Below are positions 37,711-46,053 of a stretch of DNA of 64,000 nucleotides, in pieces. A model generated the notes under the pieces. That model did no database searches, was not told where the DNA came from, and was given only the letters and a program-made list of their open reading frames with translations. Source of the stretch: Nostoc sp. MG11. GTDB taxonomy: Bacteria; Cyanobacteriota; Cyanobacteriia; Cyanobacteriales; Nostocaceae. The translations under genes were made by a program, and so were the position numbers. How positions within the stretch are numbered: the first letter of the stretch is position 1; each line of letters begins with the position of its first letter. The stretch lies in the NCBI RefSeq assembly GCF_014904695.1, contig NZ_JACXXN010000002.1, forward strand, positions 248,001 through 312,000. The letters run 5' to 3'.

Positions 37711-38125
37711 GTCAGTATGTTTTAATGCAAGTATTGCTATAAAGTGGTTTGTGCCTGAAATCCACTCTGATGCAGCTCGGCGTTTACTAGCAAGTGATCA
37801 TACTTTTTTAGTACCAGATTTTTTCTTACCAGAGGTGGTAAATATCTTTTAGAAACGAACGCGCCGCGGCGAAGACACGGCTGAAAATGCAAAGCAAACT
37901 TTAGCTGATTTAAATGCAGTTCCAGTAGAGGTGTATTTATCTCAGCCCTTGATGCCACTTGCCTTAGATATTGCGCTTCAGACAGAACGGGCGGTGTATG
38001 ACAGCTTGTACTTAGCCCTTGCTATTACGCAAAAATGCTAGATGGTAACAGCAGAAGAAAAGTTTTACAATGCGCTGAAAACCAGTACTTACGCAAGTAA
38101 TCTTCTATGGGTAGAGAATATTTAG
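37707..38125 (+). pseudogene. Broken VapC-type PIN-domain toxin gene
   Basis: Reading from GTG 37707 gives VSQYVL, then a one-base shift near 37725 leads into NASIAIKWFVPE (a normal PIN start would be YVLDASIAIKWFVPE). The frame continues as FLVPDFFLPEVVNIF, an in-frame TAG at 37850-37852, then AVYDSLYLALAITQKC, a second in-frame TAG (38040-38042), and VTAEEKFYNALK up to TAG 38123-38125. One frameshift and two stops in a recognisable PIN domain make it a clear pseudogene. Confidence 0.85.
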
Positions 38126-38184
38126 AGAACTAGGAGCGATCGCCTTTCCTGCTAAAAACACTGCGTAGACGCATAGCATAGCAG

Positions 38185-38232
38185 CTTGTCGTTAGACATT
38201 GCTCGGTGTTGAGCCAGAAGCATAATCTCTAT
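38185..38232 (+). repeat. CTTGTCG repeat joined to a Uma2 3'-end remnant
   Basis: A CTTGTCGTTAGACATTGC element (38185-38202) runs directly into 'tcggtgttgagccagaagcataa', which matches the 3' end of the Uma2 genes (encoding LGVEPEA plus stop). It looks like a scar of an Uma2 copy. No gene is supported in 38126-38485. Confidence 0.55.
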
Positions 38233-38485
38233 TAATGTATCTTTGTAATATTTTTGCGGGTGCTGGTAAAGTTCACCCGTCTTATGCAGCAATTTAAAAA
38301 CACTAGGAAGATTTAGCATCAGTAAAAGGCACAATGCTAAAGCTGGCACTCAATATTTCAAAGCCACCGCTGTACACTAGCACATTCCGTCCCTTCTTTC
38401 CCATAAAACCGAAAAGCCGAGGCTATGATGATCATTACCTCTTTTTAGCAATTACTTTAATTGAAAGTTAAATTACTAAATCAAT

Positions 38486-39829
38486 ATGACCAATAGCTAT
38501 GATACGGTACGGGCACTGCGCGAGGCGTTGAAGTTTTCACCTGATAATGTACCTCTTAGGAAACACCTTGCAGATACGCTTCTCAGTCTTGGACAATTGG
38601 AGGATGCGGAGAAAGAGTACCGTCAAGCAATGCTGTTGGCACGGGATGAACCACAGTTGAAACTTGGTCTGGCAAGGGCTTTTTACCAACAAGGGAAGCA
38701 CAATCAGTCTTTAGTGATTGTAGAAGAATTGCTAAAACACTCTAACTGTCCAGCACTAGCTTACTTACTCCATGCTCGTTTGTTGCTAAATTCAGGAGCA
38801 GTACAGCAAGCCGTGAGTCAGTATCGCAGTGCGATCGCTCTTGATGCATCTATTGCAGATCCAGATTTTGCGGAACTCTTGGGTATTGGAGAGGACAGCC
38901 ACATCCAAGATGTAGTAGAAGGCAAAGTCCGCGCAGCTAATTTTGATAACCTCGCCCTTGATGATGAAAAGCTGGAACGCCCGCAGATTTCTTTCCAAGA
39001 TGTGGGAGGAATGGAAACGGTTAAAGATGAAATTCGCCTCAAGATTATTTATCCGCTGACGCAACAGGAACTTTACAAAGCTTATGGTAAAGTGATCGGC
39101 GGCGGAATTTTGATGTATGGGCCTCCCGGTTGTGGCAAAACTTATCTAGCCCGTGCAACCGCTGGCGAGATTAACTCAAACTTTATCTCTGTTGGCATTA
39201 ATGATGTCCTAGATATGTGGTTGGGAAACAGTGAGCGGAATTTGCACGCCATATTTGAAGAAGCACGAGAAAATCAGCCTTGTGTAGTATTTTTCGATGA
39301 AGTCGATGCTCTAGCTGCCAACCGTACCGATCTGCGTCAAAGTTCTAGCCGCATGGTGATTAACCAGTTTCTCTCAGAACTGGATGGAGTCAAGAGTTCT
39401 AATGAAGGGGTGTTGATTTTGGCGGCTACTAATGCCCCTTGGCATTTAGATGCAGCATTTCGACGTCCGGGACGCTTTGATCGCATTCTCTTTATCCCAC
39501 CACCAGACGCTTCTGCTAGGGCAGCTATTTTACAGTTGCTCTGTCGTGGTAAGCCTGTAGATAAGATTGATTATGAGCAAGTTAGCAAAAAGACAGAGCA
39601 TTTTTCCGGGGCTGACTTAAAAGCTGTGATCGATTTAGCAGTGGAAAAAAAACTGCAAGAAGCGATGAAAATCGGGTTTCCCAAGCCGCTGATGACGAGG
39701 GATTTAATCTCGGCAGCAGCGAATGTTAAATCTTCTACTAAAGAGTGGTTCGCCACAGCTCGCAACTATGCGCTGTATGCGAATGAGGGCGGTTTATACG
39801 ATGATATTTTGAAATATTTAAAAATGTAA
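38486..39829 (+). CDS. TPR-containing AAA+ ATPase
   Basis: The 447-residue protein has N-terminal tetratricopeptide repeats (about 1-140, for example LRKHLADTLLSLGQLEDAEK) and a classical AAA+ module: Walker A LMYGPPGCGKTYLARA, Walker B CVVFFDEVDALAANR, sensor-like LAATNAPWHLD, and arginine-finger region AAFRRPGRFDRI. The ATPase domain resembles p97/FtsH-type AAA proteins, but no protease domain follows. It probably remodels a protein partner bound through the TPRs. The stop overlaps the start of the next gene (TAATG), so the two are translationally coupled. Confidence 0.85.
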   Translation: MTNSYDTVRALREALKFSPDNVPLRKHLADTLLSLGQLEDAEKEYRQAMLLARDEPQLKLGLARAFYQQGKHNQSLVIVEELLKHSNCPALAYLLHARLLLNSGAVQQAVSQYRSAIALDASIADPDFAELLGIGEDSHIQDVVEGKVRAANFDNLALDDEKLERPQISFQDVGGMETVKDEIRLKIIYPLTQQELYKAYGKVIGGGILMYGPPGCGKTYLARATAGEINSNFISVGINDVLDMWLGNSERNLHAIFEEARENQPCVVFFDEVDALAANRTDLRQSSSRMVINQFLSELDGVKSSNEGVLILAATNAPWHLDAAFRRPGRFDRILFIPPPDASARAAILQLLCRGKPVDKIDYEQVSKKTEHFSGADLKAVIDLAVEKKLQEAMKIGFPKPLMTRDLISAAANVKSSTKEWFATARNYALYANEGGLYDDILKYLKM

Positions 39830-41106
39830 TGGGTGTTGTACACTTTGAGCGGGCAAAGCTGTTATTAGAGCAATCTCGCTATCAGATGGCGGAGGAGGAA
39901 CTGCGACAAGCTGTGGCTGAGTCTCCAAATGATGCGGGAATTCATGCGGTTTTGGGGTTGTGCTTAAGTTGTCAGCAGCGATATCAGGAGGCAACACTGG
40001 AAGTAGAAGTTGCCATCGCGATCGCTCCCGATTCGCCATTTCCTCACTATATATTGGGATATATTCTCTGCGAACGTCAGCAACTTGCAGCTGCACAAAA
40101 AGCGATTCGAGAAGCAATTCAGCTCAACCCTTATCAAGCTTCTCATTTTGCTCTGCTGGCGCGATGTCATTATCAGCAAAAGCAGTGGCGAGCAAGCCTG
40201 GAAGCAGCCACTAAAGGACTATCATTAGACCCGGAAGATGTAGAGTGTTTGAATTACCGGGCTTTGTCGCTGTCACAATTGGGACGCGGAAAAGAAGCGA
40301 TCGCCGCAGTCAAAGGAGCGATCGCCACTTCTCCCCAAGATGCTGCTTCTTACGCTAGCAGCGGTTGGATTTTGTTGTCTCACGGTGGTAGTCAACAGAA
40401 AGCTTTGGAATATTTTCGTGAAGCATTGCACCTCAACCCCAATTTAGAATGGGCGCGTCAAGGAGTTGTCGAAGCACTAAAAGCAAAAAACCCCATTTAT
40501 CGATTAATGCTGCGCTATTTCTTGTGGGGTAGTCGGCTAAATCATCGCACGCGTTGGGTATTTACTATTGGCTTATTTTTCTCAATGCGGATGTTACTTG
40601 CCAGTTTTGTCAATGCTGGTTTGACACCCGTGGTGGCGGTGGTGGCGATCGCTTATTTGCTGTTCGTCATCTTCAGTTGGATTGCTGATCCGTTGTTTTC
40701 CCTGATGTTGCGGTTTGATAAATTCGGACGCTTGGCACTTTCACCAGAGGAAATCCAGCAATCTAATTGGTGGGGTGCTTGTTTTTTGAGTGCGATCACA
40801 TTTTGTATTTTATGGTTTTGCACGAAGAATCTCAGTGCTTTAATCAGTGCGATCGTATGCGGCTTATTAATAATTCCAGTAGCGGCGACGTTTAACTGTG
40901 AGCAAGGTTGGACGAGAAAGGCAATGGCAATTTATACAATCGTTTTGGCTATCCTAGGTATTAGCGCGGTAATTATCTCAATTGCCAGCCTAGCCTTTCA
41001 CCAAATTGATTGGTGGTGGTTTCTGCCGATGATAGTGTTCTTTCCTGGCGTACTTCTTTCTACTTGGGTTGCAACTCTACTCATGGGAATTATGCCGAAA
41101 CGTTAG
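39829..41106 (+). CDS. TPR protein with C-terminal membrane domain
   Basis: The 425-residue protein has about five to six TPRs in its N-terminal half (AVLGLCLSCQQRYQEATLEV, AAAQKAIREAIQLNPYQASH, KALEYFREALHLNPNLEWA) and a C-terminal half with about six hydrophobic helices (FFSMRMLLASFVNAGLTPVV, AIYTIVLAILGISAVIISIA). It overlaps the AAA+ gene by one base, and both carry TPRs, so they probably form one membrane-linked complex. Substrate is unknown. Confidence 0.8.
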   Translation: MGVVHFERAKLLLEQSRYQMAEEELRQAVAESPNDAGIHAVLGLCLSCQQRYQEATLEVEVAIAIAPDSPFPHYILGYILCERQQLAAAQKAIREAIQLNPYQASHFALLARCHYQQKQWRASLEAATKGLSLDPEDVECLNYRALSLSQLGRGKEAIAAVKGAIATSPQDAASYASSGWILLSHGGSQQKALEYFREALHLNPNLEWARQGVVEALKAKNPIYRLMLRYFLWGSRLNHRTRWVFTIGLFFSMRMLLASFVNAGLTPVVAVVAIAYLLFVIFSWIADPLFSLMLRFDKFGRLALSPEEIQQSNWWGACFLSAITFCILWFCTKNLSALISAIVCGLLIIPVAATFNCEQGWTRKAMAIYTIVLAILGISAVIISIASLAFHQIDWWWFLPMIVFFPGVLLSTWVATLLMGIMPKR

Positions 41107-41154
41107 AACATGACGGGAGAAAGGATAGCCTTCAATCTGTGATGACTAGACCTC

Positions 41155-41760
41155 TTGCAAAATTATTTGTATAGACCATTGCGCTTAGAAGATGAACTGG
41201 GCGTGCGCTTGCTCCAGCGGACGACGCGCAGTTTGACACTGACCAAAGCTGGCAACCGATTTTATCAACGCTGTCAGCAAATTCTCAACGACTTAGAAGA
41301 AGCTGAACTTGAAGTCAAGCGATCGCAATTAATACTGATCGGAACATTGCGGCTTGATCTCAGCTTTGTGTTTGGCAAACTGCATATCGCTCCGGCTCTG
41401 CTACAATTTTCCGCACAATATCCTGAGCTAAACCTGAATGTTTCGTTTAACGATCGCTTGATCGATCTGATTGAGGAAGGTATTGATGCAACGGTGCGAA
41501 TTGGAGTGAGCAGCGATAGCGGTTTAATCATGCACCACTTGGCAACGACACGCTACATCACTTGTGCCTCGCCGCACTATCTCGCCCGGTATGGTAGGCC
41601 GACAACGCCCACAGAACTATTGCAGCATCGCTGTGTCAACTTTATCTTTCCATAGACCCGACGAGAACCTCACTGGAAGTTTGAACAAGACGGCAAAGCG
41701 ATCGACCTTGCTGTTGATAGTTATCTGCGATTCGATCTCCGGGGACTACCAGTAATTTGT
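41155..41760 (+). pseudogene. LysR-family regulator fragment
   Basis: The frame lacks the first 30 or so residues of the LysR helix-turn-helix and starts in LEDELGVRLLQRTTRSLTLT. It continues through the effector-domain part (GTLRLDLSFVFGKLHIAPAL, DLIEEGIDATVRIG, YITCASPHYLARYG) and reaches an in-frame TAG at 41653-41655. The same frame then continues with REPHWKFEQDGKAIDLAVDS before running into unrelated sequence. It is truncated at both ends with an internal stop, so it is non-functional. Confidence 0.82.
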
Positions 41761-41777
41761 TCTCCACTCTCATTCAT

Positions 41778-42350
41778 TCAACTGCCAAACCAGAGAGAAG
41801 TAAGAGGCGATACCATCTCATATCGATACTCATGGCTGACAGATCCCTTGAAAAAGTCGGCATTTGTTTGTGTAGAAGTCCGCTTCATACCAAGCGCCTC
41901 GACAAGGCTAATAGACGCAATGTTACGTGTGTCTATATCCGCTGTAACAATACTTACTCTATATTCCTTAAAAAGGTGTTCAAGCACACACGAACATCCC
42001 TCTTTTGCATAACCCTGTCGCCAAAACAGTGGAAAAATTGTGTAAGCAATTGCTGCTGTATAGTTAGCATGTACTGTTGCTTCTAATGTCCCAACATATA
42101 CCCTAGATTCTCGAAGACGGATTACCCAGTTTAACCAAGCCTCTTGTCTGTCTGGCGAAAGTCTTGAGGATAAAGCAAGGTATCGAGTTTCTAGAGTTTG
42201 TAACGATGTGGGCGGCAACTGTGGAATGAACTGGTAAAGCCTTTGATCCAGCAGTTGCTCGTAAATAGCCGAGGCGTGATTTGGGACAAGCGGCTCAAGC
42301 AACAGCCGTGAAGTCTCTATAATTCGTTCGGGTGCGATTAATTTAACCAT
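41778..42350 (-). CDS. GNAT-family N-acetyltransferase (RimJ/RimL-like)
   Basis: A protein of about 190 residues from ATG 42350 (MVKLIAPERI). The pattern ETSRLLLEPLVPNHA, IAYTIFPLFWRQGYAKEGC (acetyl-CoA-binding loop) and ADIDTRNIASISLVEALGMKR matches RimJ/RimL-type GNAT enzymes, which acetylate protein N-termini or small amines. The substrate is unknown. It overlaps no conserved gene and lies beside the LysR fragment in a segment bounded by an inverted repeat. The frame extends to 42368. Confidence 0.82.
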   Translation of the reverse strand: MVKLIAPERIIETSRLLLEPLVPNHASAIYEQLLDQRLYQFIPQLPPTSLQTLETRYLALSSRLSPDRQEAWLNWVIRLRESRVYVGTLEATVHANYTAAIAYTIFPLFWRQGYAKEGCSCVLEHLFKEYRVSIVTADIDTRNIASISLVEALGMKRTSTQTNADFFKGSVSHEYRYEMVSPLTSLWFGS

Positions 42351-42369
42351 TCTTGAACGCCAGTTCACT

Positions 42370-42500
42370 CAACGGGGGGGAACCCTCCGTTCGCGTAGCG
42401 TCTCCGCTAGGAGAAGTTCAGATGCCTACGGCGAGCTGCGCCAACGTCGGAAGCCGGCGCTCCGACAACTCTGGGCACGTGACTGGCTCCCCTTGACTTC
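42370..42500. repeat. GC-rich dispersed repeat block
   Basis: It contains 'ccctccgttcgcgtagcgtctccgctaggagaag' and 'actggctccccttgacttc', related to blocks near 108-260, 18645 and 19700. It sits in the spacer 42351-42717 upstream of sbtA. Confidence 0.6.
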
Positions 42501-42717
42501 ACGAAGCGAAGCAGCCTGAGTTAAAAAGTTATGAAGGCTATCCTCATTCTGATAAACTATGCATCATAGTCATCCAAAAAGCATAGTTGCTTATGCTTAT
42601 TTGAGTGCCGACATAAGATTGTTCAACTAGTTAGATACCTGTTTATAGGTAGCACATAGTGACTATTAATGATCAAAATTTTTGCTTCTGTTTACGCAAA
42701 TATAAGGAGAGGTGGGG

Positions 42718-43686
42718 ATGAATGCAAGCTTAATAATGTCTAACATCCTAAGCCCACCAATTCTTTTTTTCTTTCTCGGAATGTCGGCCGTTATTTTAAA
42801 GTCGGATCTGGAAATTCCTCAACCTTTACCTAAACTCTTCTCTCTTTATCTTCTACTTGCTATTGGGTTCAAGGGAGGTGCTGAACTTGTTAAGAGTGGA
42901 ATTAGTCAAGAAGTCGTACTGACGCTATTTGCAGCTATCATGATGGCTACACTTGTGCCAATATACACGTTCTTCATTCTGAGAATCAGACTTGATTTAT
43001 ACAATGCGGCGGCGATCGCCGCAACTTACGGTTCCATTAGTGCAGTCACCTTTATCACTGCTGGATCATTCCTCAGCGAACTTGGCATTAGTTTTAGTGG
43101 CTACATGGTAGCAGCTCTTGCCCTAATGGAATCCCCAGCCATCATTGTCGGACTTGTTTTAGTAAAAATATTTGACGTAGATAAAGATGGTGACTTTTCT
43201 TGGCCGGAAGTTCTCAAGGAAGCTTTCCTTAACAGTTCTGTTTTTCTCTTGGTTGGAAGCCTGATAATTGGTGTGCTATCAGGGGAGAAAGGCTGGAAGT
43301 TGGAAGCGCCTTTTACCCAAGAAATATTTTATGGAGTCCTAACCTTCTTTTTGCTAGATATGGGACTGGTAGCTGCGGGAAAAATCAAAGATCTTGGTAA
43401 AACAGGTTCGTTTTTGATCTCTTTTTCTATCTTAATCCCGATTTTAAACGCAACAATCGGGATACTTTTAGCAAAACTAATCGGAATGCCGCAGGGAAAT
43501 GCGCTCTTATTTTCAGTTTTGTGTGCTAGTGCCTCTTACATAGCGGTTCCAGCCGCCATGAGGTTAACACTTCCTGAAGCTAATCCTAGTTTGTACGTAA
43601 CTAGTGCTTTAGCGCTCACTTTTCCCTTTAATATTATTATTGGTATCCCTTTATACTTATACGGCATAAATTTGCTATGGAGATGA
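42718..43686 (+). CDS. sbtA: SbtA-type sodium-dependent bicarbonate transporter
   Basis: The 322-residue polytopic membrane protein of the SbtA family imports bicarbonate with sodium across the cytoplasmic membrane for the CO2-concentrating mechanism. Signatures in the two inverted halves include ATYGSISAVTFITAGSFL, AALALMESPAIIVGLVLV and a second half with CASASYIAVPAAMRL. It is shorter than Synechocystis SbtA (about 374 residues), mainly by a shorter central cytosolic loop. 'aaggagaggtgggg' before ATG 42718 gives a good ribosome-binding site. It forms an operon with sbtB and probably the carbonic anhydrase. Confidence 0.88.
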   Translation: MNASLIMSNILSPPILFFFLGMSAVILKSDLEIPQPLPKLFSLYLLLAIGFKGGAELVKSGISQEVVLTLFAAIMMATLVPIYTFFILRIRLDLYNAAAIAATYGSISAVTFITAGSFLSELGISFSGYMVAALALMESPAIIVGLVLVKIFDVDKDGDFSWPEVLKEAFLNSSVFLLVGSLIIGVLSGEKGWKLEAPFTQEIFYGVLTFFLLDMGLVAAGKIKDLGKTGSFLISFSILIPILNATIGILLAKLIGMPQGNALLFSVLCASASYIAVPAAMRLTLPEANPSLYVTSALALTFPFNIIIGIPLYLYGINLLWR

Positions 43687-43690
43687 GATT

Positions 43691-43987
43691 ATGCACTCAG
43701 TAAAAAGAATAGAAATTATCGCCAATGCTGTTGAACTGGCAAAAATATTAGACGGCTTAGATAAAGCAGGTGTGCATGGACATACTGTAATTCGGAATGT
43801 GGCAGGCAGAAGTCCGCATGGAGAAACTACAGAGCTTGACAATGTCTATGTAATTGCTTTCTGCCTACCAGATCAAGCCAAACCTGTTTTGGAAGTCATC
43901 AGACCTATCCTCAACAAGTTTGGAGGTACATGTTATCTTTCTGATGCGATAGAGATTAGATCTGTGCGGTGTGTTGCGTCTCTTTGA
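43691..43987 (+). CDS. sbtB: SbtB-type PII-like regulator
   Basis: A 98-residue PII-like protein that starts 5 bp after sbtA. SbtB trimers bind adenine nucleotides (including cAMP) and control SbtA. The PII fold is visible as VKRIEIIANAVELAKILDGL, DKAGVHGHTVI, the T-loop-like GRSPHGETTELDNVYVIAF and CLPDQAKPVLEVIRPILNK. It ends in RSVRCVASL and lacks the CGPxGC C-terminal loop of Synechocystis SbtB, so redox control through that loop is not expected. Confidence 0.87.
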   Translation: MHSVKRIEIIANAVELAKILDGLDKAGVHGHTVIRNVAGRSPHGETTELDNVYVIAFCLPDQAKPVLEVIRPILNKFGGTCYLSDAIEIRSVRCVASL

Positions 43988-44031
43988 TAATGTATCGCTG
44001 AAGCGATAGTTCACCTTGCAGGAAAATATTT

Positions 44032-44751
44032 ATGAGTCGAATTAATGGATTTATTGGTAGGCGCGAACTTTTAAAGTTAGCTGGCTTTAGTGGAGTTGCG
44101 ATCGCAGCTACTACCATAAGTAGTGTGCCTTGGTATACTCAATCTGCTCTCGCTGCGGTTGCACAAGACACTGAGCCTGTTAGTCCTGATGAAGCACTCA
44201 AAAGACTGTTGGATGGAAATCGGCGGTTTGTACAGCAAAAGCGTGAGTATCCCCATCAAACCCAAACACGTTTGCAAGAAGTTGCCCAAGCACAGCATCC
44301 ATTTGCGACTATACTGAGCTGTGCTGATTCGCGGGTATCTGCGGAAATCTTATTTGACCAAGGAATTGGCGATTTGTTCGACATTCGCATCGCTGGGAAT
44401 ATCGTGATACCAGAAGCGCTTGGTAGCATTGAATATGCCGCAGCATTATTAGGTACTCCCCTAATTATGGTGCTAGGTCATGAAAGATGTGGTGCAGTCA
44501 CAGCATCGGTAAAAGGCGATTTACTCCCTGGTCAAATTGGCACTTTTGTCAAGGCTATTAAACCAGCAATGGCTAAAGTAAAAGACAAACCGGGTGATCC
44601 GGTTGAAAATGCAGTCGTAGCAAATGTTCAATATCAAGTTGAAAGATTGCAGGAAAATTCAGCGCTTTTAGGTCAACTGATGCAGGCAGGTACACTGAAA
44701 ATTGTAGGGGGACGTTACGATCTTGATACTGGGGAAGTAACTATTGTTTAA
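44032..44751 (+). CDS. Exported beta-carbonic anhydrase with Tat-type signal
   Basis: The 239-residue protein has an N-terminal Tat-like signal (GRRELLKLAGFSGVAIAATT, with the twin Arg, then an Ala-x-Ala region QSALAAVA) and a beta-carbonic anhydrase domain. Zinc and active-site residues are present: SCADSRV (Cys, Asp, Arg), GHERCGAV (His, Cys). It should interconvert CO2 and bicarbonate in the periplasm or thylakoid lumen, resembling the EcaB type. It starts 44 bp after sbtB, so it could feed bicarbonate to SbtA or recapture CO2. Confidence 0.88.
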   Translation: MSRINGFIGRRELLKLAGFSGVAIAATTISSVPWYTQSALAAVAQDTEPVSPDEALKRLLDGNRRFVQQKREYPHQTQTRLQEVAQAQHPFATILSCADSRVSAEILFDQGIGDLFDIRIAGNIVIPEALGSIEYAAALLGTPLIMVLGHERCGAVTASVKGDLLPGQIGTFVKAIKPAMAKVKDKPGDPVENAVVANVQYQVERLQENSALLGQLMQAGTLKIVGGRYDLDTGEVTIV

Positions 44752-44793
44752 AAGACGGAGTTTTGAGTTCCTAGCTCTTAACTCCTAATCGCA

Positions 44794-45945
44794 TTATCCA
44801 TTACTATTTATATCGTTAACTTCCCTCAAGCGCGAAGTCACAAATCGAGCCATCCACTTTTCTAAATAAACTCGATTAGCATTTTGCTCAGATAGATCTT
44901 TGGTATCTATAGGATGAGGCATCAGTCCTAAAATTGTCGCTGTTGTCACACAAAACATCGATTTTTGGAAACTCATGCAAATTTTTACCCGCAAATCATC
45001 TTCACCCCGAAGACTGCGACGGTAAATTTCGTGCAAATATTCTGGAAGATAGTGACGCATATCTTGCATCAACAAAGTGGGAGGAATACCTGCACTGCCA
45101 ATAGGCAAAGGATCGGCATACAATGCGCCATACTGAAACCGACTTTGATCTGGGGAGATTTGATATGCTTGGGCATTGTATGAAACAGTGCCGTGAAAAG
45201 GAGTTCCCCGAAAGAAAATCGCTTCTACATAAGGTATTGCTGTATCTGCTAAAAAGGTTAAACCAACACTTTGGGGAATGATTTCATAGACTTTATTCTG
45301 AACTTTGACAGCATAAGTAATTGGCTTTGATGCACTTGCTACCAACCCTGCTTTAATGTGGTCTACAACTTCAGGAATCGACTTAATTTTGCCTTGGTCG
45401 TAGTAGTCTGATAGGGTAAGGAAGATATCAGCCATAACTCGCCAGAATTGACCTAATCCAGTATAGTAAGCAGAGACACGCAACTGTTCTGTTAGGAAGT
45501 CTGGAAATAACTGGTTAATGCCCAGAATTAAGGGATTATTTTTAAACTTAGTGTCGATAACAGCTTGCGCTCTCTTTTGAAATTCTGGTGTATCTAAATA
45601 TGTATCTAGTCCACCGCCACCATGCCACATCATTGATTTCAGGCAATACTCAGCATACTCAAAATTAATGCGGTCATGCCACCAGTGGCGTAGTAATTTT
45701 TTGAAAGAAAATTCTCCATTAAAATATTTAAAAAATGGAAAAAATACTAAAAATTGATGTTCGGCTATGTAAATAAGATTTTTTGAATAGGCATCTAAAA
45801 CTATGCCATAGCTTTTAAGAATCCCAACTACTTCCAGTACATTTTCTGGACTATCAGGAATTAATGCTTCTCCTTTTTGCAGCCGCTCAATATATTCAGC
45901 TAAGGGATTATTAACAGGCTTCTTTTTAATATTTACCATTGCCAT
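44794..45945 (-). CDS. cupA: CO2 hydration protein CupA (ChpY)
   Basis: The 383-residue protein matches the CO2 hydration family (CupA/CupB, ChpY/ChpX). It has characteristic stretches such as FKKLLRHWWHDRINFEYAEY, MMWHGGGGLDTYLDTPEFQK and LPEYLHEIYRRSLRGEDDLR. CupA binds the NDH-1MS complex through NdhD3/NdhF3 and converts CO2 to bicarbonate at the thylakoid, driven by electron flow. Its position directly after ndhD3 supports CupA rather than CupB. A 'ttggag' ribosome-binding site precedes ATG 45945. It converges with the beta-CA gene. Confidence 0.9.
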   Translation of the reverse strand: MAMVNIKKKPVNNPLAEYIERLQKGEALIPDSPENVLEVVGILKSYGIVLDAYSKNLIYIAEHQFLVFFPFFKYFNGEFSFKKLLRHWWHDRINFEYAEYCLKSMMWHGGGGLDTYLDTPEFQKRAQAVIDTKFKNNPLILGINQLFPDFLTEQLRVSAYYTGLGQFWRVMADIFLTLSDYYDQGKIKSIPEVVDHIKAGLVASASKPITYAVKVQNKVYEIIPQSVGLTFLADTAIPYVEAIFFRGTPFHGTVSYNAQAYQISPDQSRFQYGALYADPLPIGSAGIPPTLLMQDMRHYLPEYLHEIYRRSLRGEDDLRVKICMSFQKSMFCVTTATILGLMPHPIDTKDLSEQNANRVYLEKWMARFVTSRLREVNDINSNG

Positions 45946-46053
45946 TTCTCCAAAAATTATAGGGATTGGGGATTGGGGATTGGGGTATTGTTAAAGAAGC
46001 GGCTGAGTAAACAGAAAATTCTTCCCCTGTGCCCCCCTGCCTCTTAAAAGTCC

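Larger units (their letters stand above)
41122..42544. other. Segment bounded by a 13-bp perfect inverted repeat
   Basis: AGGATAGCCTTCA at 41122-41134 is exactly the reverse complement of 42532-42544. The enclosed 1.4 kb contains a truncated LysR gene and a GNAT gene in opposite orientation, plus a GC-rich repeat block. It may be a transposed or rearranged segment. No transposase is present, so this is an inference. Confidence 0.4.
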
